From NCBI GenBank assembly GCA_015056655.1, contig SVFV01000031.1:1-46776 (forward strand): a stretch of DNA of 46,776 nucleotides. The letters run 5' to 3'. Of this stretch, positions 18,712-26,643 are shown in pieces. The notes under the pieces are model-generated. The model was not told the origin of the DNA, ran no database searches, and saw nothing but the letters and a program-made list of their open reading frames with translations. The stretch comes from Butyrivibrio sp. (GTDB lineage Bacteria > Bacillota > Clostridia > Lachnospirales > Lachnospiraceae). A program made the translations under genes and the position numbers. Each line of letters starts with the position of its first letter. Positions within the stretch are counted from its first letter, which is position 1.

Positions 18712-18764
18712 GGAAACGGTAAAACGATTTCTAGTTCCGTATAAATTGTTATGAAAGGATTTTT

Positions 18765-19322
18765 ATGAACGAAACAAGGAAAAAGATACTTGAAGCTGTT
18801 CTCGTAGAATTTAAGGATAAAGGCTCCAAGTTTACTATGGATGATGTAGCTTCTGATCTCCATATGAGTAAGAAGACAATCTACAAGGAGTTTAATGATA
18901 AAGAAGAGATATTTAACGCACTTGTTGATTACTGCTTCGATAATATCAAGGAAAAAGAGGCAGAGATTAAGAATGATAAATCTCTTTCAACTGTTGAAAG
19001 AATTGAAAAGATAATGATCTGCATGCCCGATAACTACAGGGATGTAGACTTCCGTAAGGTATTTACCTTAAAGGATAAATATCCTAAGATATATGCAAAG
19101 GTTCAGAAGAGACTTGAGAACGACTGGGAGGATACTATTGAACTTTTGGAGCAGGGAATGAGAGAGGGGCAGATAAGAAAGCTTCCTATTCCTGTAATTA
19201 AGACAATGACAGAGGCATCTATCGAGAGATTTTTAAGTGCCGGAGCGGCTGACGGCGGATCCTATGAGGATGAGCTTGAGGTTATGATCGACATCTTAAT
19301 GAGAGGTATCTGTTCTAAATAA
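18765..19322 (+). CDS. TetR-family transcriptional regulator
   Basis: A 185-residue one-component regulator. The N-terminal helix-turn-helix is clear (FTMDDVASDLHMSKKTIYKEFNDKEEIF, about residues 23-50 in the protein); the rest is a helical ligand-binding/dimer domain without recognisable specificity. Preceded by GAAAGGA before ATG 18765 and followed by a strong terminator, so it is its own unit. The GH36 gene begins 69 bases after its stop and could be a target, as could the promoter of tetR itself, where an imperfect palindrome overlaps the start site. Ligand unknown. Confidence 0.9.
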   Translation: MNETRKKILEAVLVEFKDKGSKFTMDDVASDLHMSKKTIYKEFNDKEEIFNALVDYCFDNIKEKEAEIKNDKSLSTVERIEKIMICMPDNYRDVDFRKVFTLKDKYPKIYAKVQKRLENDWEDTIELLEQGMREGQIRKLPIPVIKTMTEASIERFLSAGAADGGSYEDELEVMIDILMRGICSK

Positions 19323-19333
19323 TATACAAAATC

Positions 19334-19360
19334 AAAGCCTTCCCGAAAGGGGAGGCTTTT
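19334..19360 (+). terminator. Intrinsic terminator after the tetR-type gene
   Basis: AAAGCCTTCCC pairs with GGGGAGGCTTT around a GAAA tetraloop (11 bp, one T-G pair), ending in TTTT. It separates the regulator from the GH36 gene. Confidence 0.85.
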
Positions 19361-19391
19361 AAAGCAAAACGCGTTATATGGGAGGATTACA

Positions 19392-21815
19392 ATGATTATT
19401 AGAAATGAAAATATCTTTTTGCTTCAGACAATGAAGACAAGTTATTTTATGCAGGTTTTGCCAAGTGGACACGTTGAACATATCCACTATGGCAAATCTA
19501 TTTTGTCTGAAGGTCAGTATAAGGAGCTGTTAAAGGGGAATGCAGAGGATTTAAAGATCCTTTCACAGATGGCTGACGCAATGGGGATAAAGCACCATCA
19601 TGAAGGCGGCAACATGATCGCTTATTCAGTTGAGACAGGTCCTTTGTGCCTTGAGATCATGCCTCTTGAGATGTCTTCCTTTGGTAAGGGTGATGTAAGA
19701 GAGCCTTTACTTGAGATAAGTCACAGTGATGGATCACGCACTTCAGATTTCCTTTTTGAGAAGGCAGAAATATCAGATGAGTTATCAGAGCTTGAGACTC
19801 TTCCTGCATCCTATGATGATGGTACAAGTAAAACTGTATGCTCAGCTTTTTCTTTTGATGACAAGGCACAGCAGCTTGTAATTACACTTCGTGATAAGGA
19901 ATACAACCTGAGACTCGATATGATCTACAAGGTCTATCCTGAATGCGACACAATTACAAGAAGCTCTGTTTTGTATAACGAGAGTGAGAATCGTGTTGTA
20001 ATAGACAGACTGCTTTCAAACCAGCTTGATTTTCAGAGAACAGGACTTCAGCTCACAAGCTTCCATGGAAGATGGGCAGATGAAATGGGCATGTCTAAGA
20101 GCCTTTGCACTGCTGGCAAGGTAGTATCAGAGGAGATTTCTGCAGGTGAGTCAGGAAGCAGAACCAATCCCTTTACTATGGTGAGCGCACCTGATGCTAC
20201 AGAGGATGCAGGTGATGTTTACGGACTTAACCTTATCTACAGTGGAAATCATTATTCAGCGCTTTCATCTAATGGAACATTTTTATCCAGATTTGTAAGT
20301 GGTATTCAGCCAACAGGCTTTGCTTGGACACTTGAGCCTTCAGAGAAATTCGAGGCACCGGAAGCTGTAATGGCATATTCATGCAAGGGCTTTGGCGGAA
20401 TGAGCAGAGCTATGCATGACTTTGTAAGAAAGCATGTTGTCAGAGGAAGCTGGAGAGATAAGGAGAGACCTATCCTTATAAATAACTGGGAGGCTACTTA
20501 CTTTAACTTCGATCAGTCTTCACTCCTTAGGCTTGCAAAGGAAGCTGCTAAGGCAGGAATAGAGCTTTTCGTGCTGGATGATGGCTGGTTTGGTGCAAGA
20601 AATGATGACAAGGCAGGACTTGGTGATTGGAGAGTTAACACCAAGAAGCTTCCCGATGGGTTAAATGGTCTTGCTGATAAGATAAATGCCCTTGGACTTA
20701 AGTTTGGTCTTTGGGTTGAGCCGGAGATGGTAAATGAGGACTCCGATCTGTATAGAGAGAATCCTGAATGGGCTGTCAGAATTCCCGGCCATCCTCATTC
20801 TCTTGGAAGAAACCAGATGATTTTGGATTTCACAAGAAAAGAGGTTCAGGATTATATCATTGATTCCATGAGTAAGGTGTTCTCCTCAGCAAATATCTCC
20901 TACATCAAGTGGGATATGAACAGAGTATTCTCTGACAGCTTTTCAAGAGAGCTTCCTGCTGAGCGAATGAAGGAATTCACACATAGATATTACATGGGTC
21001 TTTACAGAGTAATGAGGGAACTCACAAAGAAATTCCCTGACATTCTCTTCGAGGGATGCTCATCAGGTGGTAACAGATTTGATCTCGGAATACTGAGCTT
21101 CTTCCCTCAGATCTGGGGAAGCGATGATACAGATGCTGTTTGCAGAATGGATATCCAGAGAGGCTACAGCTATGGCTATCCTGTAAATACTGTAGGAGCG
21201 CATGTCTCTGCAGTTCCAAACCACCAGACACTTCATACAACTCCGCTTGAGACCAGATTCTCTGTTGCAGCTTTTGGATGTTTTGGTTATGAACTCAATC
21301 TTTCAGAGCTTTCTGATGCAGAGAAAAAGCAGGTTGCAGACCAGGTTGCTTTTTATAAGCAGTGGAGAAATGTCTTCCAGTTTGGAGATTACTACAGACT
21401 TGATAAGTATCGTGCAATGGTAGTAACCAAGGATAAGTCACTTGCTGTTGCACTTATTTTCCAGAAGGAATCAAGACCTAACAATGATTACCTTGCACTT
21501 CAGACCAAGGGACTTGATTGTGATAAGTTATACCAGATTTCAAACAGACAGGTTAAGATAAATATTAAGGACTTCGGAAGCCTGATAAATACCATGGCTC
21601 CAATCCATGTAAAGCAGGATGGAATCATTCACGGAATTATTGCTCGTCACTATAAGATGCAGAGTGAGAAGGAAGATATCACAACAACCGGCAGCGTACT
21701 TAATAGCTGCGGCGCCCGTCTTTCTCCTGCATACGGTGGCACAGGCTACGGCGAAGATACCCGCATGTTCCGCACAAACGACACACGCCTCTACATCATC
21801 GCAGAGGTTAAATAA
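19392..21815 (+). CDS. GH36 alpha-galactosidase
   Basis: A retaining alpha-galactosidase of 807 residues that frees galactose from raffinose-, melibiose- or galactomannan-type oligosaccharides. GH36 hallmarks: FVLDDGWFG near residue 395, nucleophile Asp in YIKWDMNR near 510, EGCSSGGNRFD near 555, and the acid/base Asp in the GSDDTDA segment near 578. An N-terminal beta-sandwich and C-terminal beta-domain flank the barrel; the length fits the tetrameric bacterial type (AgaA/RafA-like). There is no signal peptide, so it is cytoplasmic. GGGAGG precedes ATG 19392. A 170-base hairpin starts three bases after the stop. Confidence 0.93.
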   Translation: MIIRNENIFLLQTMKTSYFMQVLPSGHVEHIHYGKSILSEGQYKELLKGNAEDLKILSQMADAMGIKHHHEGGNMIAYSVETGPLCLEIMPLEMSSFGKGDVREPLLEISHSDGSRTSDFLFEKAEISDELSELETLPASYDDGTSKTVCSAFSFDDKAQQLVITLRDKEYNLRLDMIYKVYPECDTITRSSVLYNESENRVVIDRLLSNQLDFQRTGLQLTSFHGRWADEMGMSKSLCTAGKVVSEEISAGESGSRTNPFTMVSAPDATEDAGDVYGLNLIYSGNHYSALSSNGTFLSRFVSGIQPTGFAWTLEPSEKFEAPEAVMAYSCKGFGGMSRAMHDFVRKHVVRGSWRDKERPILINNWEATYFNFDQSSLLRLAKEAAKAGIELFVLDDGWFGARNDDKAGLGDWRVNTKKLPDGLNGLADKINALGLKFGLWVEPEMVNEDSDLYRENPEWAVRIPGHPHSLGRNQMILDFTRKEVQDYIIDSMSKVFSSANISYIKWDMNRVFSDSFSRELPAERMKEFTHRYYMGLYRVMRELTKKFPDILFEGCSSGGNRFDLGILSFFPQIWGSDDTDAVCRMDIQRGYSYGYPVNTVGAHVSAVPNHQTLHTTPLETRFSVAAFGCFGYELNLSELSDAEKKQVADQVAFYKQWRNVFQFGDYYRLDKYRAMVVTKDKSLAVALIFQKESRPNNDYLALQTKGLDCDKLYQISNRQVKINIKDFGSLINTMAPIHVKQDGIIHGIIARHYKMQSEKEDITTTGSVLNSCGARLSPAYGGTGYGEDTRMFRTNDTRLYIIAEVK

Positions 21816-21817
21816 AT

Positions 21818-21987
21818 AAGTCCCGCCAGTCATTTAAAGGCGCATATATTCTATATTCGACGGACGCTTTCGCTTCATGAAAATTCGTAGCGGTACTAAA
21901 GCGGAAAAGAACCCCGCTTAAGTACCGACGATTTTCAAGACCGCTCATATAGGACATATGCGCCATATTTGTGCCTTGGTGGGACTT
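21818..21987. repeat. 170-base imperfect inverted repeat (long hairpin)
   Basis: Nested complementary arms: AAGTCCCGCCA (21818-21828) with TGGTGGGACTT (21977-21987); GGCGCATAT (21839-21847) with ATATGCGCC (21956-21964), extended by TTCTATAT/ATATAGGA; TGAAAATTCGT (21878-21888) with ACGATTTTCA (21928-21937); and CGGTACT/AGTACCG plus AAGCGG/CCGCTT closing on an A-rich loop at about 21905-21913. No T-run follows, so it is not a simple terminator. It may be a MITE/REP-type repeat or a structured RNA that protects the GH36 mRNA 3' end. Its identity is unknown to me. Confidence 0.8.
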
Positions 21988-22020
21988 GATAATTTGTATA
22001 GTGCAGAATTATGGTGTTAA

Positions 22021-22249
22021 TACACGCAAATGGAACAAAAGGATTTATTTGTCGTGTAATTTGGATAGCTCTTTGAAGCGGTAGGACACGTAAAATGCCT
22101 TAAAAATTCTGGTATGCGTGTGGCATAAACTATTCAGAGGGCAATATTCTACACGTAAAAATGCAGAATTTAAGAACTGACGTGTTGGTAAGACTCATTC
22201 ATAGGTAAATACTACACGCCTAAAGTGCATGGATTATTATTATGCGTGT
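22021..22249. repeat. Four degenerate ~64-bp tandem units with ACACG/CGTGT half-sites
   Basis: ACACG occurs at 22022, 22086, 22151 and 22214, and its complement CGTGT at 22053, 22117, 22181 and 22245. Within each unit the two are separated by 25 or 26 bases, and between units by 28 or 29. The unit period is 63-65 bases. ACACG is usually followed by an A-rich stretch and TGC. The remaining sequence is diverged but alignable between units 2 and 3. The eight half-sites alternate in orientation about every 32 bases. There is no coding frame. No further gene is visible in 21988-22394. Confidence 0.8.
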
Positions 22250-22394
22250 ATCCATGCTAACGGAAAGACAGGGAGAGGGCGATCATCATTGTTAAATGAA
22301 TTGTATGATGGTTTTACGTCGGATATACTTATAACAAGTGAGTAAGTCTCAAGGAAAATATGCTAGTGCAGAAAAATGAAAGGATGACATTGAG

Positions 22395-22790
22395 ATGGAT
22401 CAGATTTGGGTAGATATGTATAATGCTGCAAAAGCAGTACTTAATGGAAGAACAATTTCTGACTATGTTACAGCGGGAGAAGTATCTTCTGCTGTTCGTT
22501 CAAAGGCAGGAAACATCTATGTTGGAGTATGTATAGATACCTGCTCAACACTTGGTATATGTGCTGAGAGAAATGCCATCTTCAATATGATCACTAACGG
22601 CGAGCATGAAATAGACAGAGTTCTCTGCATCCCGCCAAATGAAGGCAAAGGCGCTCCCTGTGGGGCATGTCGTGAACTGATGGTTCAGCTGATGCCCGGC
22701 AAATATCAGGATATAGATATCATGATCGATTATTCAAAGGATCGTGTTATGAAACTTGGCGAGTTAACACCTGAATGGTGGATAGACTGA
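22395..22790 (+). CDS. Cytidine deaminase-like zinc hydrolase
   Basis: A 131-residue member of the cytidine/blasticidin-S deaminase family. The zinc ligands and proton shuttle are intact: C56-A-E58 (CAER) and C89-x2-C92 (PCGACRE). These enzymes deaminate cytidine, deoxycytidine or aminoacyl-nucleoside antibiotics. The substrate loop (VGVCIDTCSTLGICAERNAI) is closer to the small Cdd/blasticidin-deaminase group than to tRNA or dCMP deaminases, but the exact substrate cannot be fixed. AAAGGA precedes ATG 22395. It lies directly after the tandem repeat array and is followed by a terminator-shaped hairpin. Confidence 0.85.
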   Translation: MDQIWVDMYNAAKAVLNGRTISDYVTAGEVSSAVRSKAGNIYVGVCIDTCSTLGICAERNAIFNMITNGEHEIDRVLCIPPNEGKGAPCGACRELMVQLMPGKYQDIDIMIDYSKDRVMKLGELTPEWWID

Positions 22791-22869
22791 GGATGAAGTT
22801 AGTCAGTATAGTCAATGGTTAAAGTGCACATATATAAGCGAGAATTTTTCAGCTAATATGCGTTATTAA

Positions 22870-22925
22870 CCTCCAAAAGAATGTGATGTATCATAGATAC
22901 ATTAGAGTTTGGAGGGTGTTTTTTT
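22870..22925 (+). promoter_or_regulatory. Hairpin plus U-tract overlapping the GH78 ribosome binding site
   Basis: CCTCCAAA (22870-22877) pairs with TTTGGAGG (22908-22915); inside, ATGTATC (22886-22892) pairs with GATACAT (22896-22902) on a three-base loop. A run of seven T (22919-22925) leads directly into ATG 22926. The 3' arm is the Shine-Dalgarno (GGAGG, 22911-22915). It may terminate transcripts of the upstream deaminase gene and hide the GH78 ribosome site. Same layout as 3154-3190. Confidence 0.6.
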
Positions 22926-25900
22926 ATGGATGGAAAAGGAATATTAAGGGTACTTGATTGCAAGACGGAATATAGGGAAAATCCGCTTGGCATCGATGCG
23001 AAGAGCCCGAGGTTTTCATGGAGGATTGAGAGTGAAAACAGAGGAACTTTGCAGGAAAAGTACAATGTGGTTGTCAAAAGAACAGATGGTACAGTGGTAT
23101 GGGATTCGGGGGATGTGGAGAGTCCTGAGATGAGCGAAGTCTGCTATAGGGGAGCAGAACTTGAAGCTAAGACAATGTACTTTTGGAAAGTCACAGTTAC
23201 TGATAGCCATGGGGATGAAGCAGTAAGTGACGGCAACTGTTTTGAGACAGGTTTTATGAATGAGTCAGAAGATGCTTTTGGAGAAGCAAAGTGGATCGGA
23301 CCTTCTGAGTATACACTTAGCTCTGATGTAAGAAGCGTTTTTGGACTTAAGGTGAAATTTCAGCTTGATGAGGGAAGCACCCGCTTTGGCATAGTTTTTG
23401 GCAGAGGCGATAAGAGAATAAAGGACAGGGAAAACTACTTTAAGTATGAGATAGATGGCAGCAGTATTCCTGCTAAGCTAAACATCTACAGAGTAGGGAT
23501 TCTTCCTGAGGACAGAGAGGATACGCCTCCTCTTGCCACTGTGGATATTTGTGATTACGACGACGCAGACAAAAAGCCTGTTATTACAAAAGACAATCTC
23601 TATGACGAGCATGAGATAGATATACAGATTACTGGAAATGCAGCATATACCTACGTTGATGACAAACGTGTGGATGTGACAATAGAAAAATCTTTCTTCG
23701 GAGAGATGGAGGCTGCAAGGACTCTTAATCCGATTGGAAATAATGACGTCAACACTTATCCGAGACTTAACCAGATAGGTTTCCATGTTCTTAAGAATCA
23801 GGGCGTAAAGATTTCCCTTTTGGAAGTAAGGAACTTAAGAAAGCCTTATGCAGTAGTTTATAGGGATACGGATATCTACTACATAAATGCAGATGAGGAT
23901 AACTTACAGATAAATAAAGCGAATGACATCGCTGCTTCATCAAAGCATATTTCCACAAAGGATGGCGATGTTTTCATAACAAAGGAGCCGAGCCATACTT
24001 CTGTTCCTATGCTTCGAAGCGTATTTGCAGCAAAGCAGGGAAAGCTTAAAAAGGCAAGGCTTTACGCTACTGCCAGAGGAATCTATGAGTGCAGGGTAAA
24101 TGGCAAAGAAATCACTGATACCTTCTTTAATCCCGGACACACTCAGTATGACAGACATCTGATGTACCAGACCTATGACATTACTGATCTTGTGGAAAGT
24201 GGAGACAATGCGATAGGAGTAACTCTGGCTTCTGGCTGGTGGAGTGATGCTCAGACCTTTGTACTTGGCAACTATAATTACTATGGTGACAGAGAGTCTT
24301 TCCTCGGAAGAATTGAAATCACCTATGAGGATGGTAGTGTCCAGAGTATAGTTACGGATACAGATAACTGGAAGTACTATGCTGATGGGCCTTGTACTTA
24401 TGCAGGATTTTTCCATGGTGAGCACTATGATGCCACAAAGGAAAAGGCAGTAGAGGGATTTGCAACGGCAGAATATGACGATAGCAAATGGACTAAGCCG
24501 GAAGAGATAGCGCTCACTGAAATCAGAAGGGCTGAGACTATGTCCAGTGGCCCTGTGCTCTGGCCGGAAGTTAATGTGACAAAAACTGCTTTAATAGGGC
24601 AGGTTGGAGATGGAATAAAGGTTTCCTATGAGCTTACAGCCCAGTCTGTAACTGAAGTTTCTAAGGGGACTTATATCTATGACATGGGTGTTAATGTAGC
24701 TGGTATTCCTAAACTCCACCTTTACGGAGAGGCAGGAAGTACTGCGACCATGCGCTATGCTGAGCTGCTTTACCCTGATATTGACGAGTTTAAGGGTAAA
24801 GCCGGAACGATGATGGTCGAGAACTTAAGGGATGCTGATTGTACAGACCTTTATACCTTCAAAGGGGATGAAAACGGCGAGGATTACACTCCCAGCTTTA
24901 CCTTTAGAGGCTACAGATATATAGAAATCAGCGGAGTGTCAAAAAAGCCTGAGCTGTCAGATGTAAAGATGCTTGTGATCTCATCTGCCTATGAGATGAA
25001 TTCATCACTTGAAACTTCAGATGAGCTTACCAATAAATTCATAGCTAATGTTAGAAGGTCCCAGCAGTCAAACTTTATAGGTATTCCCACAGACTGCCCT
25101 CAGAGAAATGAGAGAATGGGATGGGACGGAGATACTTCTATTTTCACCAGAACAGCAACCTTCCATGCTGATACCAGAACCTTCTATGAGAACTGGCTCA
25201 TGGATCTTAGAGACCTTCAGGATGAGAATGGAAAATATCCGGATATAGCTCCTGTTGGAGGCGGATTTGGCGGATATACCTATGAGAGTTCGGGAATTCA
25301 TGTGACCTGGGAGCTTTATCAGCAGTATGGCGATGTTCAGGTTATACGAGATAACTATGATGCCATGAATCTGTATATGGATTACTCAGCAGGACTTTGG
25401 GCGAAAGGTAACTTAGGAGAAGGCTTTACACTTGGAGACTGGCTTGCTCCTGAGGAAACGAATATAGGGCTTATCTGTCACTGTTTCTATGGCTACAATG
25501 CCTATGTAATGTCACGTATGGCAAAGGCGTTGGGTGATGCGGAGAAATCAGAAAGCTACCAGACTCTTTATGAGGAATTAAAGAAAACCTTTAATGAAAA
25601 ATATTTTGATAAGGAATCAGGAAAAACAGAGGATAATACACAGTGCTCTTATGCACTTCCGCTTTCCTTCAAAATGGTCAGTGATGAACTTATAGAAAAG
25701 GTTGGAGACAGATTAAGCGAGAAGACAAGGGAAACAGGTTACCTTGTAAAGACAGGCTTCTTTGGGACAGCGCCTTTAAATCCAATGCTTACTGCAACTG
25801 GGCATTCTGATGATGCTTACACACTTATGACGCAGACAGCATGTCCTTCATGGCTGTATCCTGTAACACAGGGAGCTACAAGCATTTGGGAGAGATGGGA

Positions 25901-26270
25901 TTCCTTTACCATAGAGAATGGTTTTGGCGGACACAACAGCATGAATTCATTTAACCATTATTCTCTTGGTGCAGTACTTGAGTGGTTTTATATGTATGTT
26001 CTTGGAATACAAAGGGATGAAGAGGCTCCGGGCTACAGACATTTCTATGTTAAGCCTGTTCCGGGAAAGCAATATGATTATGTAAAGGGACACTTTGAAA
26101 CTCCCTATGGTGTAATCAAAGTGGACTGGAAGCAGATTGGAGATGGCTCTGAGAAAAAATATCTGTATAGCATAGAAATCCCTGCTGGAAGTATTGCAAC
26201 TTTGGTTTTACCTGGAAAGGAAAACATTCAGCTTGGAAGCGGTACTCATGCTTTTGAAATGACAGCGTAA
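22926..26270 (+). CDS. GH78 alpha-L-rhamnosidase
   Basis: A very large glycosidase of 1114 residues that removes terminal alpha-L-rhamnose from rhamnogalacturonan fragments or plant glycosides. An N-terminal fibronectin-like strand domain (about 8-110) is followed by carbohydrate-binding beta-sandwich regions, then the (alpha/alpha)6 catalytic barrel. The catalytic signature TDCPQRNERMGWDGD is at about residues 721-735, with the acidic residues used by the family. A later WERWDSFTIENGFGGHNSMNSFNHYS stretch lines the active site. An extra segment around 120-310 with a concanavalin/laminin-like look (FGRGDKRIKDRENYFKYEI) is an insertion not present in shorter relatives. No signal peptide, so cytoplasmic. 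Confidence 0.93.
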   Translation: MDGKGILRVLDCKTEYRENPLGIDAKSPRFSWRIESENRGTLQEKYNVVVKRTDGTVVWDSGDVESPEMSEVCYRGAELEAKTMYFWKVTVTDSHGDEAVSDGNCFETGFMNESEDAFGEAKWIGPSEYTLSSDVRSVFGLKVKFQLDEGSTRFGIVFGRGDKRIKDRENYFKYEIDGSSIPAKLNIYRVGILPEDREDTPPLATVDICDYDDADKKPVITKDNLYDEHEIDIQITGNAAYTYVDDKRVDVTIEKSFFGEMEAARTLNPIGNNDVNTYPRLNQIGFHVLKNQGVKISLLEVRNLRKPYAVVYRDTDIYYINADEDNLQINKANDIAASSKHISTKDGDVFITKEPSHTSVPMLRSVFAAKQGKLKKARLYATARGIYECRVNGKEITDTFFNPGHTQYDRHLMYQTYDITDLVESGDNAIGVTLASGWWSDAQTFVLGNYNYYGDRESFLGRIEITYEDGSVQSIVTDTDNWKYYADGPCTYAGFFHGEHYDATKEKAVEGFATAEYDDSKWTKPEEIALTEIRRAETMSSGPVLWPEVNVTKTALIGQVGDGIKVSYELTAQSVTEVSKGTYIYDMGVNVAGIPKLHLYGEAGSTATMRYAELLYPDIDEFKGKAGTMMVENLRDADCTDLYTFKGDENGEDYTPSFTFRGYRYIEISGVSKKPELSDVKMLVISSAYEMNSSLETSDELTNKFIANVRRSQQSNFIGIPTDCPQRNERMGWDGDTSIFTRTATFHADTRTFYENWLMDLRDLQDENGKYPDIAPVGGGFGGYTYESSGIHVTWELYQQYGDVQVIRDNYDAMNLYMDYSAGLWAKGNLGEGFTLGDWLAPEETNIGLICHCFYGYNAYVMSRMAKALGDAEKSESYQTLYEELKKTFNEKYFDKESGKTEDNTQCSYALPLSFKMVSDELIEKVGDRLSEKTRETGYLVKTGFFGTAPLNPMLTATGHSDDAYTLMTQTACPSWLYPVTQGATSIWERWDSFTIENGFGGHNSMNSFNHYSLGAVLEWFYMYVLGIQRDEEAPGYRHFYVKPVPGKQYDYVKGHFETPYGVIKVDWKQIGDGSEKKYLYSIEIPAGSIATLVLPGKENIQLGSGTHAFEMTA

Positions 26271-26317
26271 AAGATTTGTATTACATACACATAATTACTG
26301 ATACCAGGAGAGCAGGC

Positions 26318-26560
26318 ATGAAAAAGTGGAATTATGTTTTTGATTGTCCGGACCAGAAGAAGGTCAGGATGATCGTTTATACAGATTGTAAGAATGAGGC
26401 GGATGATCATAAATATATTCACAAAAAAAATAATAGAAAAATCAGAGTATATAATCAGGTAAACGCAAGGCTCATCCTGGGGGATATGTTTGCAAAGCTT
26501 AAGATAAACTTCGGAAACGATAATAATGATCCGAATGATAGACAAGGATACAGAATATAA
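26318..26560 (+). CDS. Small hypothetical protein
   Basis: An 80-residue protein of unknown function, rich in Lys, Asn and Asp, with a possible short beta-strand core (WNYVFDCPDQKKVRMIVYTD) and a polar C-terminus that is likely disordered. ATG 26318 has AGGAG seven bases upstream, which is good evidence for translation; the frame also opens with TTG at 26276. It lies 47 bases after the GH78 stop and before the promoter of the SpoIIE operon. Confidence 0.55.
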   Translation: MKKWNYVFDCPDQKKVRMIVYTDCKNEADDHKYIHKKNNRKIRVYNQVNARLILGDMFAKLKINFGNDNNDPNDRQGYRI

Positions 26561-26582
26561 ACTGAAGGAAACAGTTGATGAC

Positions 26583-26612
26583 TTGAACATAGAAAACATG
26601 GCATAATATACT
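26583..26612 (+). promoter_or_regulatory. Promoter of the SpoIIE/hybrid kinase operon
   Basis: TTGAAC (26583-26588) and TATACT (26607-26612) with an 18-base spacer, ahead of the four-gene signalling operon. GGGGG (26629-26633) precedes ATG 26644. Confidence 0.45.
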
Positions 26613-26643
26613 TATACAAATGACTTATGGGGGAAAATAAGTT

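Noticed and set aside
22021..22249. CRISPR array
   Set aside because: The repeats are only five conserved bases, alternate in orientation and have diverged elsewhere; no cas gene is present.
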